This document shows, one piece after another, positions 1-6,665 of a stretch of DNA of 25,707 nucleotides. The stretch comes from Chelatococcus sp. (GTDB lineage: Bacteria > Pseudomonadota > Alphaproteobacteria > Rhizobiales > Beijerinckiaceae), in NCBI GenBank assembly GCA_003248805.1, contig QFQY01000062.1:1-25707 (forward strand), in the 5' to 3' direction. The notes under the pieces are model-generated. The model worked only from the letters and a program-made list of their open reading frames with translations, was not told the origin of the DNA and did no database searches. Numbering within the stretch: the first letter of the stretch is position 1; every line of letters begins with the position of its first letter. The position numbers were made by a program, and so were the translations under genes.

Positions 1-358
1 GCATCTTCAGCGCCATGTCCTGGATCTTGATGATCTTCTGGGCGTGGGTCTCGGAGAGCGAGCCGCCGAAGACGGTGAAGTCCTTGGAGAAGACGAAGAC
101 GGTGCGGCCGTTGACCGTGCCCCAGCCGGTGACGACGCCGTCGCCCGGGATCTTCTCGGCCTTGTCCATGCCGAAATCGACGCAGCGCTGCTGCACGAAC
201 ATGTCGAACTCCTCGAAGGAGTCCTTGTCGAGCAGGAGCTCGATGCGTTCGCGCGCGGTCAGCTTGCCTCTGCTGTGCTGCGCCTCGATGCGGCGCTCGC
301 CGCCACCCTTGCGCGCGCCTTCGCGGCGATCTTCGAGCTGTCCGAGAATGTCTTTCAT
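1..358 (-). CDS. pccB: Propionyl-CoA carboxylase beta subunit, N-terminal part (runs off the window)
   Basis: This is the carboxyltransferase subunit of the biotin-dependent enzyme that converts propionyl-CoA to methylmalonyl-CoA in propionate, odd-chain fatty acid and branched amino acid breakdown. The first 119 codons are visible and start at the ATG whose complement is at 356-358. They read MKDILGQLEDRR, then GKLTARERIELLLD, FEEFDMFVQQR, GDGVVTGWGTVNGRTVFVFS and DFTVFGGSLSETHAQKI, the standard N-terminal path of the PccB/carboxyltransferase family. The reading frame is open to the window edge, so the rest lies outside. A 20-bp palindrome sits about 33 bp upstream of the start. The related methylcrotonyl- or acetyl-CoA carboxyltransferases are alternatives, but the start peptide and the GGSLSETHAQKI stretch fit PccB best. 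Confidence 0.9.
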   Translation of the reverse strand, partial: MKDILGQLEDRREGARKGGGERRIEAQHSRGKLTARERIELLLDKDSFEEFDMFVQQRCVDFGMDKAEKIPGDGVVTGWGTVNGRTVFVFSKDFTVFGGSLSETHAQKIIKIQDMALKM

Positions 359-390
359 GGCGCTAGCCTCGCAGCCGAAGAAACGGGCCG

Positions 391-410
391 GGAGTTCCGT
401 TCGGAACTCC
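391..410. promoter_or_regulatory. Perfect inverted repeat upstream of pccB (possible operator)
   Basis: GGAGTTCCG and CGGAACTCC are 9-base perfect arms around a 2-base centre, about 33 bp upstream of the pccB start codon. With no T-tract following, a rho-independent terminator is unlikely. The position suits a dimeric regulator site, but it does not match an operator I can name. It could also be a chance palindrome in GC-rich DNA. Confidence 0.3.
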
Positions 411-470
411 GCGCTTCCGGATTAAGCGGCGCTGGCGCCCGTGTCCATCGGCGCCGCCTGCGGCTTTCGG

Positions 471-1259
471 CTAGCCGCGCTCGACCAGCAGCACGGCCGC
501 GTCGTATTCCTGCCGCCGCAGAGCGCGGCGCTCGGCCGCTTCCTCGTCCTGTCCCCAGATGCCGATCTGGTAATCCTCGTCGAGATGGGCCGCGTTCCAG
601 GCCGCATCGGCGTCGATCTCCCGCCGCAGCAACGCCAGCGCCAGAATGGCCGAGCCCGTCAGCGTCATGACGGCGTGTGTTCCGGCCAGCGCGAGCGGGG
701 CGGGGATGGCGTCGACGATTCCGGCGACGGCCGCCAGGGCCTCGGGAGGCTGCTGCTGGAAGACGACGCCCTGGGCGCGGGTGAAGCGGGCGCCGAGGCC
801 CTGTTCGAGCCGGCGGATGATGGGCTCCCAGACGAGGTTCTGGCGCTCGACCAGGACGTCCGGCTCGTCGGCGCGGTAGCAGAGCGCGTCGCTGCCGGCA
901 TAGCGCACGATCTCGGCGCGCACGGCTTCGTGCTGGTCGGCGACACCGTCGAGGGCGGAGTTGACCAGCCGGCTCAGTGGCATGCGCGCGGGGTCGATGA
1001 CCTCGGCTTGCGCCTGCCATTCGGAGGCGAGCGCCTCGGCGACGGCGCGGGAGCCGACCGCGAGCGGGCGACGGGCGGGCGTGCGGGCGGTGCGTCCGTC
1101 GAGCGCGACGTGGAACAGGCCGTCGCGTTCGAGGACGTCGGCCTGCGTGTAGAAGCGCTTGGGCAGGGCGGTCCGCATCGCCTGCTGTGCGGCGGCGACG
1201 GGGTCGGGCTGGCGCTGGCCGGAGGCGCCGAAACGGGCCAGGAAATCATCGGTCGACAT
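471..1259 (-). CDS. ATP12-family F1-ATPase assembly chaperone
   Basis: ATP12 proteins assist assembly of the F1 sector of ATP synthase by binding the alpha subunit, and are conserved in mitochondria and alphaproteobacteria. The protein has the family signatures: KRFYTQADVLERDGLFHVALDGRTARTP near the N-terminus, a central segment with MPLSRLVNSALDGV and DALCYRADEP, LVERQNLVWEPII, and a C-terminal WNAAHLDEDYQIGIWGQDEEA. Its length of about 262 residues is normal for the family. I chose the ATG at 1259 (MSTDDFLARFG); an in-frame ATG six codons upstream (1277) is possible and neither has a convincing ribosome binding site. It lies 62 bp downstream of the P1 peptidase on the same strand, so co-transcription is possible, though the two functions are unrelated. 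It is soluble, with no signal peptide. Confidence 0.88.
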   Translation of the reverse strand: MSTDDFLARFGASGQRQPDPVAAAQQAMRTALPKRFYTQADVLERDGLFHVALDGRTARTPARRPLAVGSRAVAEALASEWQAQAEVIDPARMPLSRLVNSALDGVADQHEAVRAEIVRYAGSDALCYRADEPDVLVERQNLVWEPIIRRLEQGLGARFTRAQGVVFQQQPPEALAAVAGIVDAIPAPLALAGTHAVMTLTGSAILALALLRREIDADAAWNAAHLDEDYQIGIWGQDEEAAERRALRRQEYDAAVLLVERG

Positions 1260-1321
1260 GGCGCCGGCATACCCCATCCGGCTGCCGGCTGGAAAGCGTG
1301 TCGGTGCTGCAGACGGCGGCG

Positions 1322-2329
1322 CTACGATGCCGCCGTCCCGAAGCGGTCGCGCCAGGCGGGCAGGGCTCCCGGCAGGGGCAGCGCCGTCGCGGCGTGGACG
1401 CCACGGGCGACGGCGCGGGCAAGCACGTCGGCGGCGGTCGCGCAGATCTCGGTCAGGGCGAAGGCGTCCGACGGCGCGCCGGCCCGGCCGGTGGCGGCGG
1501 CGAAGACGACGTCCCCGTCGAGAGGGGCATGGACCGGCCGGAGGGCACGGGCGAGGCCGTCATGCGCCGCCAGGGCCAGGCGGCGCGCCTGCGCCTTGGT
1601 CAGCACGGCGTCGGTGGCGATGATCGCGATGGTGGTGTTCTGGCCGGTGCCGCCCTTGAAGCGCAGCCCGAGATCCTCGGGTGCGATCGCTTGCGGCCAG
1701 CCGAGACCGCCGAACTCGTGCTCGCGCTCGTAGGGCGCCGCCCAGAAATGCGGCCCGTCGCCGATCGTCGCGCTGCCGACCGCGTTGACCGCCACGAGCG
1801 CGCCGACGACATGGCCGGTCGCGGCGCGGGCGCTGGCCGAGCCGACGCCGCCCTTGAGGGTGGCGGTGGTGGCGCCGTAGCCGGCCCCCGCCGTCCCCAG
1901 CGCGAAATCGGCGGCGGCGATCTCGGTCGCCCGCCGCCCGAGCCGGCGGTAGGGCGCTTCCTCTCCGCCCTGCGCCCAGCGCTTCTCGCCGCCATTGGTG
2001 AGGTCGAAGAGGATCGCCTGCGGCACGATGGGGATATGGAAGCCGCCGACCGGGAAGCCGCGCCGTTCTTCCGCCAGCCGCGACATCACGCCGTCGGCCG
2101 CGGCGAGCCCCCAGGCCGAGCCGCCCGCGAGCGCGATCGCATCGACATGCTGCACCGTCATCTCCGGCATGAGCAGCGCCGTCTCGCGCGTTCCGGGGCC
2201 GCCGCCGAGGATGGCCACGGAGGCGACGGCCGGGCTCTCGAACAGGGCGACGGTGACGCCGGTCGCGGCCGTTTCGTCATGGGCGTGGCCGACGCTCACG
2301 CCCGCGACGTCGGTGATCAGGTTTCTCAT
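1322..2329 (-). CDS. P1-family peptidase (DmpA/S58-like L-aminopeptidase/D-esterase)
   Basis: This 335-residue protein belongs to the self-processing N-terminal-nucleophile peptidases related to DmpA and BapA, which cleave N-terminal amino acids or beta-peptides. Visible motifs are ITDVAGVSVGHAHD (5-18), a glycine-rich AILGGGPGTRE (39-49), HVDAIALAGGSAWGLAAADG (61-80), GTAGAGYGATTATLKGG (145-161), and the segment NTTIAIIATDAVLTKAQA (231-248) followed by AHDGLARALRPVHAPLDGD. By family analogy the chain is probably cut just before a Thr at 232, which would become the nucleophile; DmpA uses Ser there. There is no signal peptide, so it is probably cytoplasmic. The natural substrate cannot be read from sequence. 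It is divergent from the Spy-like gene, and the 176-bp gap between them shows no clear promoter. Confidence 0.9.
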   Translation of the reverse strand: MRNLITDVAGVSVGHAHDETAATGVTVALFESPAVASVAILGGGPGTRETALLMPEMTVQHVDAIALAGGSAWGLAAADGVMSRLAEERRGFPVGGFHIPIVPQAILFDLTNGGEKRWAQGGEEAPYRRLGRRATEIAAADFALGTAGAGYGATTATLKGGVGSASARAATGHVVGALVAVNAVGSATIGDGPHFWAAPYEREHEFGGLGWPQAIAPEDLGLRFKGGTGQNTTIAIIATDAVLTKAQARRLALAAHDGLARALRPVHAPLDGDVVFAAATGRAGAPSDAFALTEICATAADVLARAVARGVHAATALPLPGALPAWRDRFGTAAS

Positions 2330-2505
2330 GGCGTGTCCGGGGAAAAGATGGAGAAACGGATGCGGCTCGCTTCGGCCACATTACGGGCTTTTCATGTTGG
2401 GGACATCGTCGGGTCAGGCTTAAGCCGGCACGGTAACGGCATCGCAGAGCGGCTTCGAGACCCGACCGGCGACGACCGACGACCCTGCCCAATGGGAGAT
2501 TCCGC

Positions 2506-3123
2506 ATGAAACCTCTGGCCATCATCGCAGCGACATCCCTGGCGGCCCTCGCCTCGGGCTTTGCCGTCGCGCAGCCCAAGCCCATTCCTCCCGTGGGCGG
2601 CGACGGCCCCCGGCACGAGCGCTCCGAGGCGCGCAACGACGAAAGCCGCGCGGAAGGGCGCGAGCGCCGGGCGCAGCGCATGCAGGAGCGCCTCGACGAG
2701 CGCTTCGCCAAGCTGCGCGCGGACATGAAGCTCAAGCCCGAGCAGGTCCCGCTGTTCGACGCCGTCGAGGGGCTGGTCAAGAAGCGCTCGGCCGAGCGGC
2801 GCGAGGCCTGGGCTGCCCTGCGCGAGCGGCGCGAGACCTTCCGCCACGCCGACATGATGGAACGCCTCGACATGCGGGCCAGTTCGCTGACCGAGCGGGC
2901 GACGCATGCGAAGGAACTCGCGGATGCCGTGCGCCCGCTCTGGGCGACGCTCAGCGACGAACAGAAGACCGTGGCGCGCCGCGCCGTCCGCGAGGCGATG
3001 GCCGAAGGGCGCGAGCGGATGCGCTCCATGCGCGAGAACTGGCGCGAGCACCATGGCGACCGTGACGACGACGAGCGCGGCCCGCGCCGCTGGCGCGAGG
3101 ACGGCCGCGAGCGACGCGGCTGA
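2506..3123 (+). CDS. Spy/CpxP-like periplasmic LTXXQ-family protein
   Basis: This 205-residue protein starts with a classic signal peptide (MKPLAIIAATSLAALASGFAVA, probable cut after the AVA), and the rest is highly charged and helical. Two LTXXQ-like segments are present, LKPEQVPLFDAVEGLV near residue 77 and WATLSDEQKTVARRAV near residue 147. That is the pattern of the Spy/CpxP family of ATP-independent periplasmic chaperones and envelope-stress sensors. The Arg/Glu-rich tail (WREHHGDRDDDERGPRRWRE) is lineage-specific. The start is preceded by GGGAG at a good distance. A strong intrinsic terminator follows the stop, so it appears to be a single-gene transcript. The family call is from motifs only; chaperone activity is inferred. 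Confidence 0.8.
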   Translation: MKPLAIIAATSLAALASGFAVAQPKPIPPVGGDGPRHERSEARNDESRAEGRERRAQRMQERLDERFAKLRADMKLKPEQVPLFDAVEGLVKKRSAERREAWAALRERRETFRHADMMERLDMRASSLTERATHAKELADAVRPLWATLSDEQKTVARRAVREAMAEGRERMRSMRENWREHHGDRDDDERGPRRWREDGRERRG

Positions 3124-3146
3124 GATCCCGCATCGCGATCCGGACA

Positions 3147-3174
3147 GGGCGGCTCTTCGGGGCCGCCCTTTTTT
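3147..3174 (+). terminator. Rho-independent terminator of the Spy-like gene
   Basis: GGGCGGC pairs with GCCGCCC across an 8-base loop and is followed by six T residues, 24 bp after the stop codon of the upstream plus-strand gene. Confidence 0.87.
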
Positions 3175-3238
3175 CATGTCGGGACCGCGCCTCCTTCGCA
3201 AAGCGGGCGGTCCTGCGGATGCGCGAGACGCGGCTCCC

Positions 3239-3487
3239 TCAGCTCCCGACGGCGTCCCTGACGCATTTGTTGGTGAAGCTGGTCTTGGCCGCGCCGTTGA
3301 GCTTCTTCTCGGCGGCCTGCTTGTCGCAGGCGGCGCCGGCGTCCTTCTCGCACTTCGTCAGGAAGCTCGTCTTCGCGGCACCGGCGAGCTTCTTCTCACC
3401 GGCCTGAACGGTGCAGCTCTGCGCCTGGGCGGTCGCGGCGCCGGAGAGGCAGGCGAGGAGGATGGCGGCGGGAAACAGGAGTCTCAT
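3239..3487 (-). CDS. Small secreted PsiF-repeat-like protein
   Basis: This 82-residue protein has a signal peptide (MRLLFPAAILLACLSGAATAQA). The mature part is two tandem copies of a roughly 27-residue Cys-containing unit: SCTVQAGEKKLAGAAKTSFLTKC and ACDKQAAEKKLNGAAKTSFTNKC. The pattern C-x(3)-A-x(2)-KKL-x-G-x(2)-K-x-SF-x(2)-KC matches PsiF, the phosphate-starvation-inducible family (E. coli PsiF also has two copies). Four cysteines suggest one disulfide per repeat in the periplasm. The molecular function of PsiF is unknown, and I see no obvious Pho box upstream. It is convergent with the Spy-like gene, whose terminator lies between them. Confidence 0.8.
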   Translation of the reverse strand: MRLLFPAAILLACLSGAATAQAQSCTVQAGEKKLAGAAKTSFLTKCEKDAGAACDKQAAEKKLNGAAKTSFTNKCVRDAVGS

Positions 3488-3582
3488 GGGCGCTTTCCCT
3501 TCGGGCAGGCTCGCAGCGGGGCTGCGATTCGGAGCGATGCCGTGGCCGTGCCACGCGACCGACGCGGGGGGGGGCGACTCAC

Positions 3583-3600
3583 GGTAAATCCTTCTTTACC
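3583..3600. promoter_or_regulatory. Inverted repeat in the divergent region between the PsiF-like and small membrane protein genes
   Basis: GGTAAA-TCCTTC-TTTACC is a 6-base inverted repeat in an AT-rich patch about 70 bp upstream of the small membrane protein and 95 bp upstream of the PsiF-like gene. A run of nine G residues and a CGTGGC/GCCACG hairpin (3541-3555) lie next to it. It could be an operator or promoter element for either gene; no named motif is matched. Confidence 0.3.
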
Positions 3601-3669
3601 ATAATCGTTCAAATTCGATTCACTTGCGGGCGTTTACGTTTCGGCAGGACTTTGGGACGGAGGAACGCC

Positions 3670-3822
3670 ATGAAGATCGATTGGCTCGCTTGGTCGATGC
3701 GCGGCTTCATCATGACCGTGTTCGTGCTCTGCCTTTTCGGCCCCTATGCGCTGTCGATCATGATCGGCTGCCTCGGGATCGGCTGCTATTTCTTCCGCGA
3801 CCAGGTCGGCTCGCATCTCTGA
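3670..3822 (+). CDS. Small hydrophobic membrane protein (50 aa), unknown function
   Basis: This ATG-to-TGA frame of 50 codons is preceded by a strong GGAGG ribosome binding site 5-9 bases before the ATG. The product starts MKIDWLAWSMRG, continues with a long hydrophobic stretch (residues 13-42, including FIMTVFVLCLFGPYALSIMI and GCLGIGCYFF), and ends RDQVGSHL. It therefore has one long or two short membrane-spanning helices, with three cysteines in the hydrophobic part. A GC-rich hairpin follows about 45 bp after the stop. I do not recognise the family. The ribosome binding site, hydrophobic profile and following hairpin together make it a real-gene candidate; conservation would settle it. 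Confidence 0.6.
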   Translation: MKIDWLAWSMRGFIMTVFVLCLFGPYALSIMIGCLGIGCYFFRDQVGSHL

Positions 3823-3866
3823 GGCGATCGGCGTCGTTTTCCATCCGCGCCCGCAAGGGGAGCGGG

Positions 3867-3892
3867 AAGGGCGGTCCCTCGGGGCCGCCCTT
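3867..3892 (+). terminator. Hairpin after the small membrane protein gene (weak terminator)
   Basis: AAGGGCGG pairs with CCGCCCTT around a 10-base loop. The following bases (CGTGTTTC) contain only a short T-run, so it may be a weak terminator. It could serve either the small membrane protein gene or the convergent crcB gene. Confidence 0.5.
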
Positions 3893-3946
3893 CGTGTTTC
3901 TGCGGATGCTTGCGCGGCGGGTTCGCGCCGCAGGTCTCCGAGGCTC

Positions 3947-4378
3947 TCAGTGTCCCTCGTGAATCGCGATCGGTGCCGTCCTTGCCGCACCGGCATTGAT
4001 CCGCAGGGCGACGACGTGGCCGAGCGCGGCGGCCCCGATGCAGAGCAGGCCGGAGGCGACGATGTTGGCCGAGGCGCGCAGGAGCGCACCGCTGCGCAGG
4101 AGGTCGAGCGTCTGCAGGCTGAAGGACGAGAAGGTCGTATAGCCCCCGCAGACCCCGATCATCACGAAGAGCCTCGCATTGTCCGACAGCGGATAGCGCC
4201 CCTGCGCGACGGTCAGCGCGCCGAACAGGGCGATGGCGAAGGAGCCGGTCACGTTGATCATGACCGTGTTCCAGGGCAGGGCCCGACTGATCGGCATCGC
4301 CAGCACGGTCACCGCATAGCGGGCGAGCGTGCCGAGGGCTCCGCCGAACATCACGAGAAGGCAGGTGGTGAAGGACAT
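3947..4378 (-). CDS. crcB: Fluoride channel CrcB/FluC
   Basis: CrcB/Fluc proteins are small dimeric inner-membrane channels that let fluoride leave the cell. The 143-residue product has four hydrophobic segments and the family motifs in order: GGALGTLARY (12-21), WNTVMINVTGSF (36-47) with the conserved pore Asn at 42, and GVCGGYTTFSSFS (75-87) with the Phe-box residues, followed by a fourth helix. The start at 4378 is preceded by GGAG about 10 bases upstream; a longer in-frame version from 4414 would add 12 non-conserved residues. A fluoride-riboswitch-like sequence lies about 90-130 bases upstream on the same strand, supporting regulation by fluoride. It is a single-copy type (homodimer) judging from one gene here; a second copy elsewhere cannot be excluded. 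Confidence 0.93.
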   Translation of the reverse strand: MSFTTCLLVMFGGALGTLARYAVTVLAMPISRALPWNTVMINVTGSFAIALFGALTVAQGRYPLSDNARLFVMIGVCGGYTTFSSFSLQTLDLLRSGALLRASANIVASGLLCIGAAALGHVVALRINAGAARTAPIAIHEGH

Positions 4379-4463
4379 GCCGATGCACTCCGCTCGATCG
4401 GGCGAGCACGGCATCCGCCCTCCGGCGGGACGCCTGCTGCCTCCGGAAACCTTGCGCGGAGAC

Positions 4464-4510
4464 AGCGGGAGCGGCCATCAGCCTTTGGCGTTCGAGGCCC
4501 ATACCTTGGC
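4464..4510 (-). ncRNA. Probable fluoride riboswitch (crcB motif) in the crcB leader
   Basis: Read on the minus strand, the crcB leader contains AAGGTATGGGCC, then CGAACGCC-AAA-GGCTGATGGCC, then GCTCCCGC. The GCC-AAA-GGCTGATGGC-CTCC arrangement is the 3' half of the known crcB aptamer, including the invariant CTGATG, and a GGCC in the 5' loop could pair with GGCC in the 3' segment. The 5' half (consensus GGNGATGG) is imperfect, reading GGTATGG. A further strong hairpin (4410-4434) lies between aptamer and gene and may be the expression platform; it has no T-tract, suggesting control of translation. Its position directly upstream of crcB is the main support. Confidence 0.55.
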
Positions 4511-4613
4511 GTGAGGCCGTTGGCCGAGGGGGGATGGCCGCGCGACTGCCGAGGCGCCAAGGATGAGGCGCCCCGGTGCAGGGTCCGGAGGAGCGTGGCG
4601 GAGCGCCGCCGCG

Positions 4614-5696
4614 CTAGGCGAAGACGACGTCCGCGAGTGTCACGCCGCTGCCGATCTGGCTGTAGACATAGTAGTCCACGCCGTCATGCGAGACGGTGCC
4701 GTCATAGTGCAACTTCGTGATCGCTTGGCCGGCGGCGTTCTTCATCGAGACCTGGCCGGTCGCGCTCGCTTCGAAGGGATTGGCCGGCGAGACGCCCGTG
4801 GCGCCGGGCAGGTCCAGCAGGCCGTTCTTGCCGAACTCGACGATGCCGTCCTTGTTGCCGTCGAAGATGCGGCTTGTCGTCAGGACGTAGTCGGTCTTGC
4901 CGAAACTCGCGATGCTGTCCTTGCCGAGCCCGAGCATCAGCCCGGTATCGAAGAAGAAGCTTTCCTTCACCGTGCCCGCGGCATCCCCCGCCAGGGCTTC
5001 CGCTCCCGGACCGGCGGCCTTCGTGCCGACGGGAGCCCGAAGCGGGTCGCCGGTCAACTGCGCCATTGAAACCGTGCCGTCCCCGAACTCCACGAATTCG
5101 AAGTTCGCCAGTGTATCGGTATCGGTCCCGGCCGGTGCGGCCGTGTTGGTGACGGTCACGGTTCCGTCCGGTGCGACGGAGACCGCATAGCTGGAGCGAG
5201 CCCCGGCGAAGACGGCCGTGTCGATCCCGTTTCCGCCGTCGAGCGCGTCGTTGCCGGCCCCGCCGATGATCGTGTCGCGGCCGTCGAACCCGAAGATGTA
5301 GTCGTCGCCTGCGCCGCCATCGAGCCGGTTGGCGTGGCCGCCGCCCCGGATGTCGTCGGCGAAGGCGCTTCCGATGATGTTGCGGACTGCGGGGATCGAG
5401 TCGATCCCGCCGAAGCCGTCATAGACGGTGTCCGGCGGGATGCCGGCCTGATACGCGTTCTCGCGCTGGTTGACGCGGATGGGACCGGGATCGGCGCTGT
5501 AGTCGGCGGTGTCGAGGTCGGTTCCGCCCCCGCCGATGAACGTGTCGTTGCCGGGCCCGCTGACGAAGATGTCGGTGCCCGTGCCGCCGTCGATGAAATC
5601 GTCGCCGCCGCCGCCGACAATGGTGTCGTTCCCGCTGTTGTCCTGACCGAGGCCAGGGAAGACATCGGGTCCGTCCGTGAGAATAAAGGTCGCCAT
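4614..5696 (-). CDS. RTX calcium-binding-repeat secreted protein
   Basis: This 360-residue acidic, glycine-rich protein lacks an N-terminal signal peptide. It has two blocks of GGxGxDxx nonapeptides: residues about 22-62 (GNDTIVGGGGDDFIDGG and onward) and about 116-165 (GGAGDDYIFG, DTIIGGAGNDALDGGNG). These form calcium-binding beta-rolls. The C-terminal third has no repeats, contains an EF-like DGNKDGIVEFG and ends in the hydrophobic DVVFA, which fits a type I secretion signal. It is probably exported by a type I ABC system, but none is encoded in this window. Function beyond calcium-dependent folding cannot be inferred; there is no protease or lipase motif. The gene lies upstream of crcB on the same strand, 235 bp away, with the crcB leader between them. 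Confidence 0.85.
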   Translation of the reverse strand: MATFILTDGPDVFPGLGQDNSGNDTIVGGGGDDFIDGGTGTDIFVSGPGNDTFIGGGGTDLDTADYSADPGPIRVNQRENAYQAGIPPDTVYDGFGGIDSIPAVRNIIGSAFADDIRGGGHANRLDGGAGDDYIFGFDGRDTIIGGAGNDALDGGNGIDTAVFAGARSSYAVSVAPDGTVTVTNTAAPAGTDTDTLANFEFVEFGDGTVSMAQLTGDPLRAPVGTKAAGPGAEALAGDAAGTVKESFFFDTGLMLGLGKDSIASFGKTDYVLTTSRIFDGNKDGIVEFGKNGLLDLPGATGVSPANPFEASATGQVSMKNAAGQAITKLHYDGTVSHDGVDYYVYSQIGSGVTLADVVFA

Positions 5697-5789
5697 GATC
5701 GCCCCTCGATATTCGAGAGGTTAACGAATGCTAACGCTACGTCATTGTCAAAGGCAATTTGCGGCGAGGCGGGCTTGGAGCAATGGCAC

Positions 5790-5819
5790 AAAAAAGGGGA
5801 TGGCGAAGTCGCCATCCCC
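5790..5819 (-). terminator. Rho-independent terminator of rpsD
   Basis: On the minus strand GGGGATGGCG pairs with CGCCATCCCC around a short loop, followed by six T residues (A5790-A5795 on the plus strand). It begins about 45 bp after the rpsD stop codon. Confidence 0.88.
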
Positions 5820-5863
5820 CAAATCGTTGACATGAACGGCGCTTCGTCCCCGTTCCGGGCCGA

Positions 5864-6481
5864 TCAGCGCGAGTAGAACTCGATGACCAGGTTCGGTTCC
5901 ATCTGCACCGCATAGGGCACGTCCGAGAGCGTCGGGGTGCGGGTGAAGGTGGCGGTCGACTTGCTGTGGTCGGCGTCGATGTAGTCCGGGACGTCGCGCT
6001 CGGCGAGGGTGGCCGACTCGATCACGATGGCGAGCTGGCGCGAGCTCTCCTTGATCGCGATCACGTCGCCCGGCTTCACCTGGTAGGAGGCGATGTTGAC
6101 GCGCTTGCCGTTCACGGTGACGTGGCCGTGGTTGACGAACTGGCGCGCGGCGAAGACCGTCGGCACGAACTTGGCGCGGTAGATCACCGCGTCGAGACGC
6201 CGCTCGAGCAGGCCGACCAGGTTCTCGCCCGAGTCGCCCTTGAGGCGGATGGCCTCGGCGTAATAGCGGCGGAACTGCTTCTCGGAGATCGAGCCGTAAT
6301 AGCCCTTCAGCTTCTGCTTGGCGCGCAGCTGCGTGCCGAAGTCGGAGAGCTTGCCCTTGCGGCGCTGGCCGTGCTGGCCGGGGCCGTATTCGCGGCGGTT
6401 GACCGGGGACTTCGGACGGCCCCAGATGTTCTGACCGAGACGGCGGTCAATCTTGTATTTCGCCTCGTGGCGCTTCGACAT
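5864..6481 (-). CDS. rpsD: 30S ribosomal protein S4
   Basis: S4 is a primary 16S rRNA-binding protein that nucleates assembly of the 30S body and contributes to decoding fidelity. The 205-residue product starts MSKRHEAKYKIDRRLGQNIWG, followed by the N-terminal S4 domain (GQHGQRRKGKLSDFGTQL, QKLKGYYGSISEKQFRRYY) and the S4 RNA-binding fold at about residues 95-155 (LERRLDAVIYRAKF, ARQFVNHGHVTVNGKRVN), ending VIEFYSR. The start at 6481 has GAGGAC upstream; the longer upstream frame is not conserved. It is a stand-alone rpsD, not in the alpha operon with rpsM-rpsK-rpoA, as is usual in alphaproteobacteria, and has its own terminator. Confidence 0.98.
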   Translation of the reverse strand: MSKRHEAKYKIDRRLGQNIWGRPKSPVNRREYGPGQHGQRRKGKLSDFGTQLRAKQKLKGYYGSISEKQFRRYYAEAIRLKGDSGENLVGLLERRLDAVIYRAKFVPTVFAARQFVNHGHVTVNGKRVNIASYQVKPGDVIAIKESSRQLAIVIESATLAERDVPDYIDADHSKSTATFTRTPTLSDVPYAVQMEPNLVIEFYSR

Positions 6482-6665
6482 GTCGCGTGTCCTCTCAGGT
6501 TCGCGAGTTGAGGACCGCGCCCTCCTGTCCCCGTTTCCAGGGCGACAGATCCGGCCCTGAAGTGGGCGGATCACGGGTGCGGAAAAAGCCACGCGGGCCC
6601 TGATGGACCCGCGCGACGGGGTCCGTATGGCGCAGGAAGCCGGCGAAGTCAAACCGGCTGAGCGT

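Noticed and set aside
3561..3574. Run of nine G residues as a possible phase-variation tract
   Set aside because: It lies outside any reading frame and is not placed between promoter elements that I can recognise; length change would have no evident effect.
6605..6624. GGACCC/GGGTCC hairpin after murI as a terminator
   Set aside because: The stem is only 6 bp and no T-tract follows on the minus strand.
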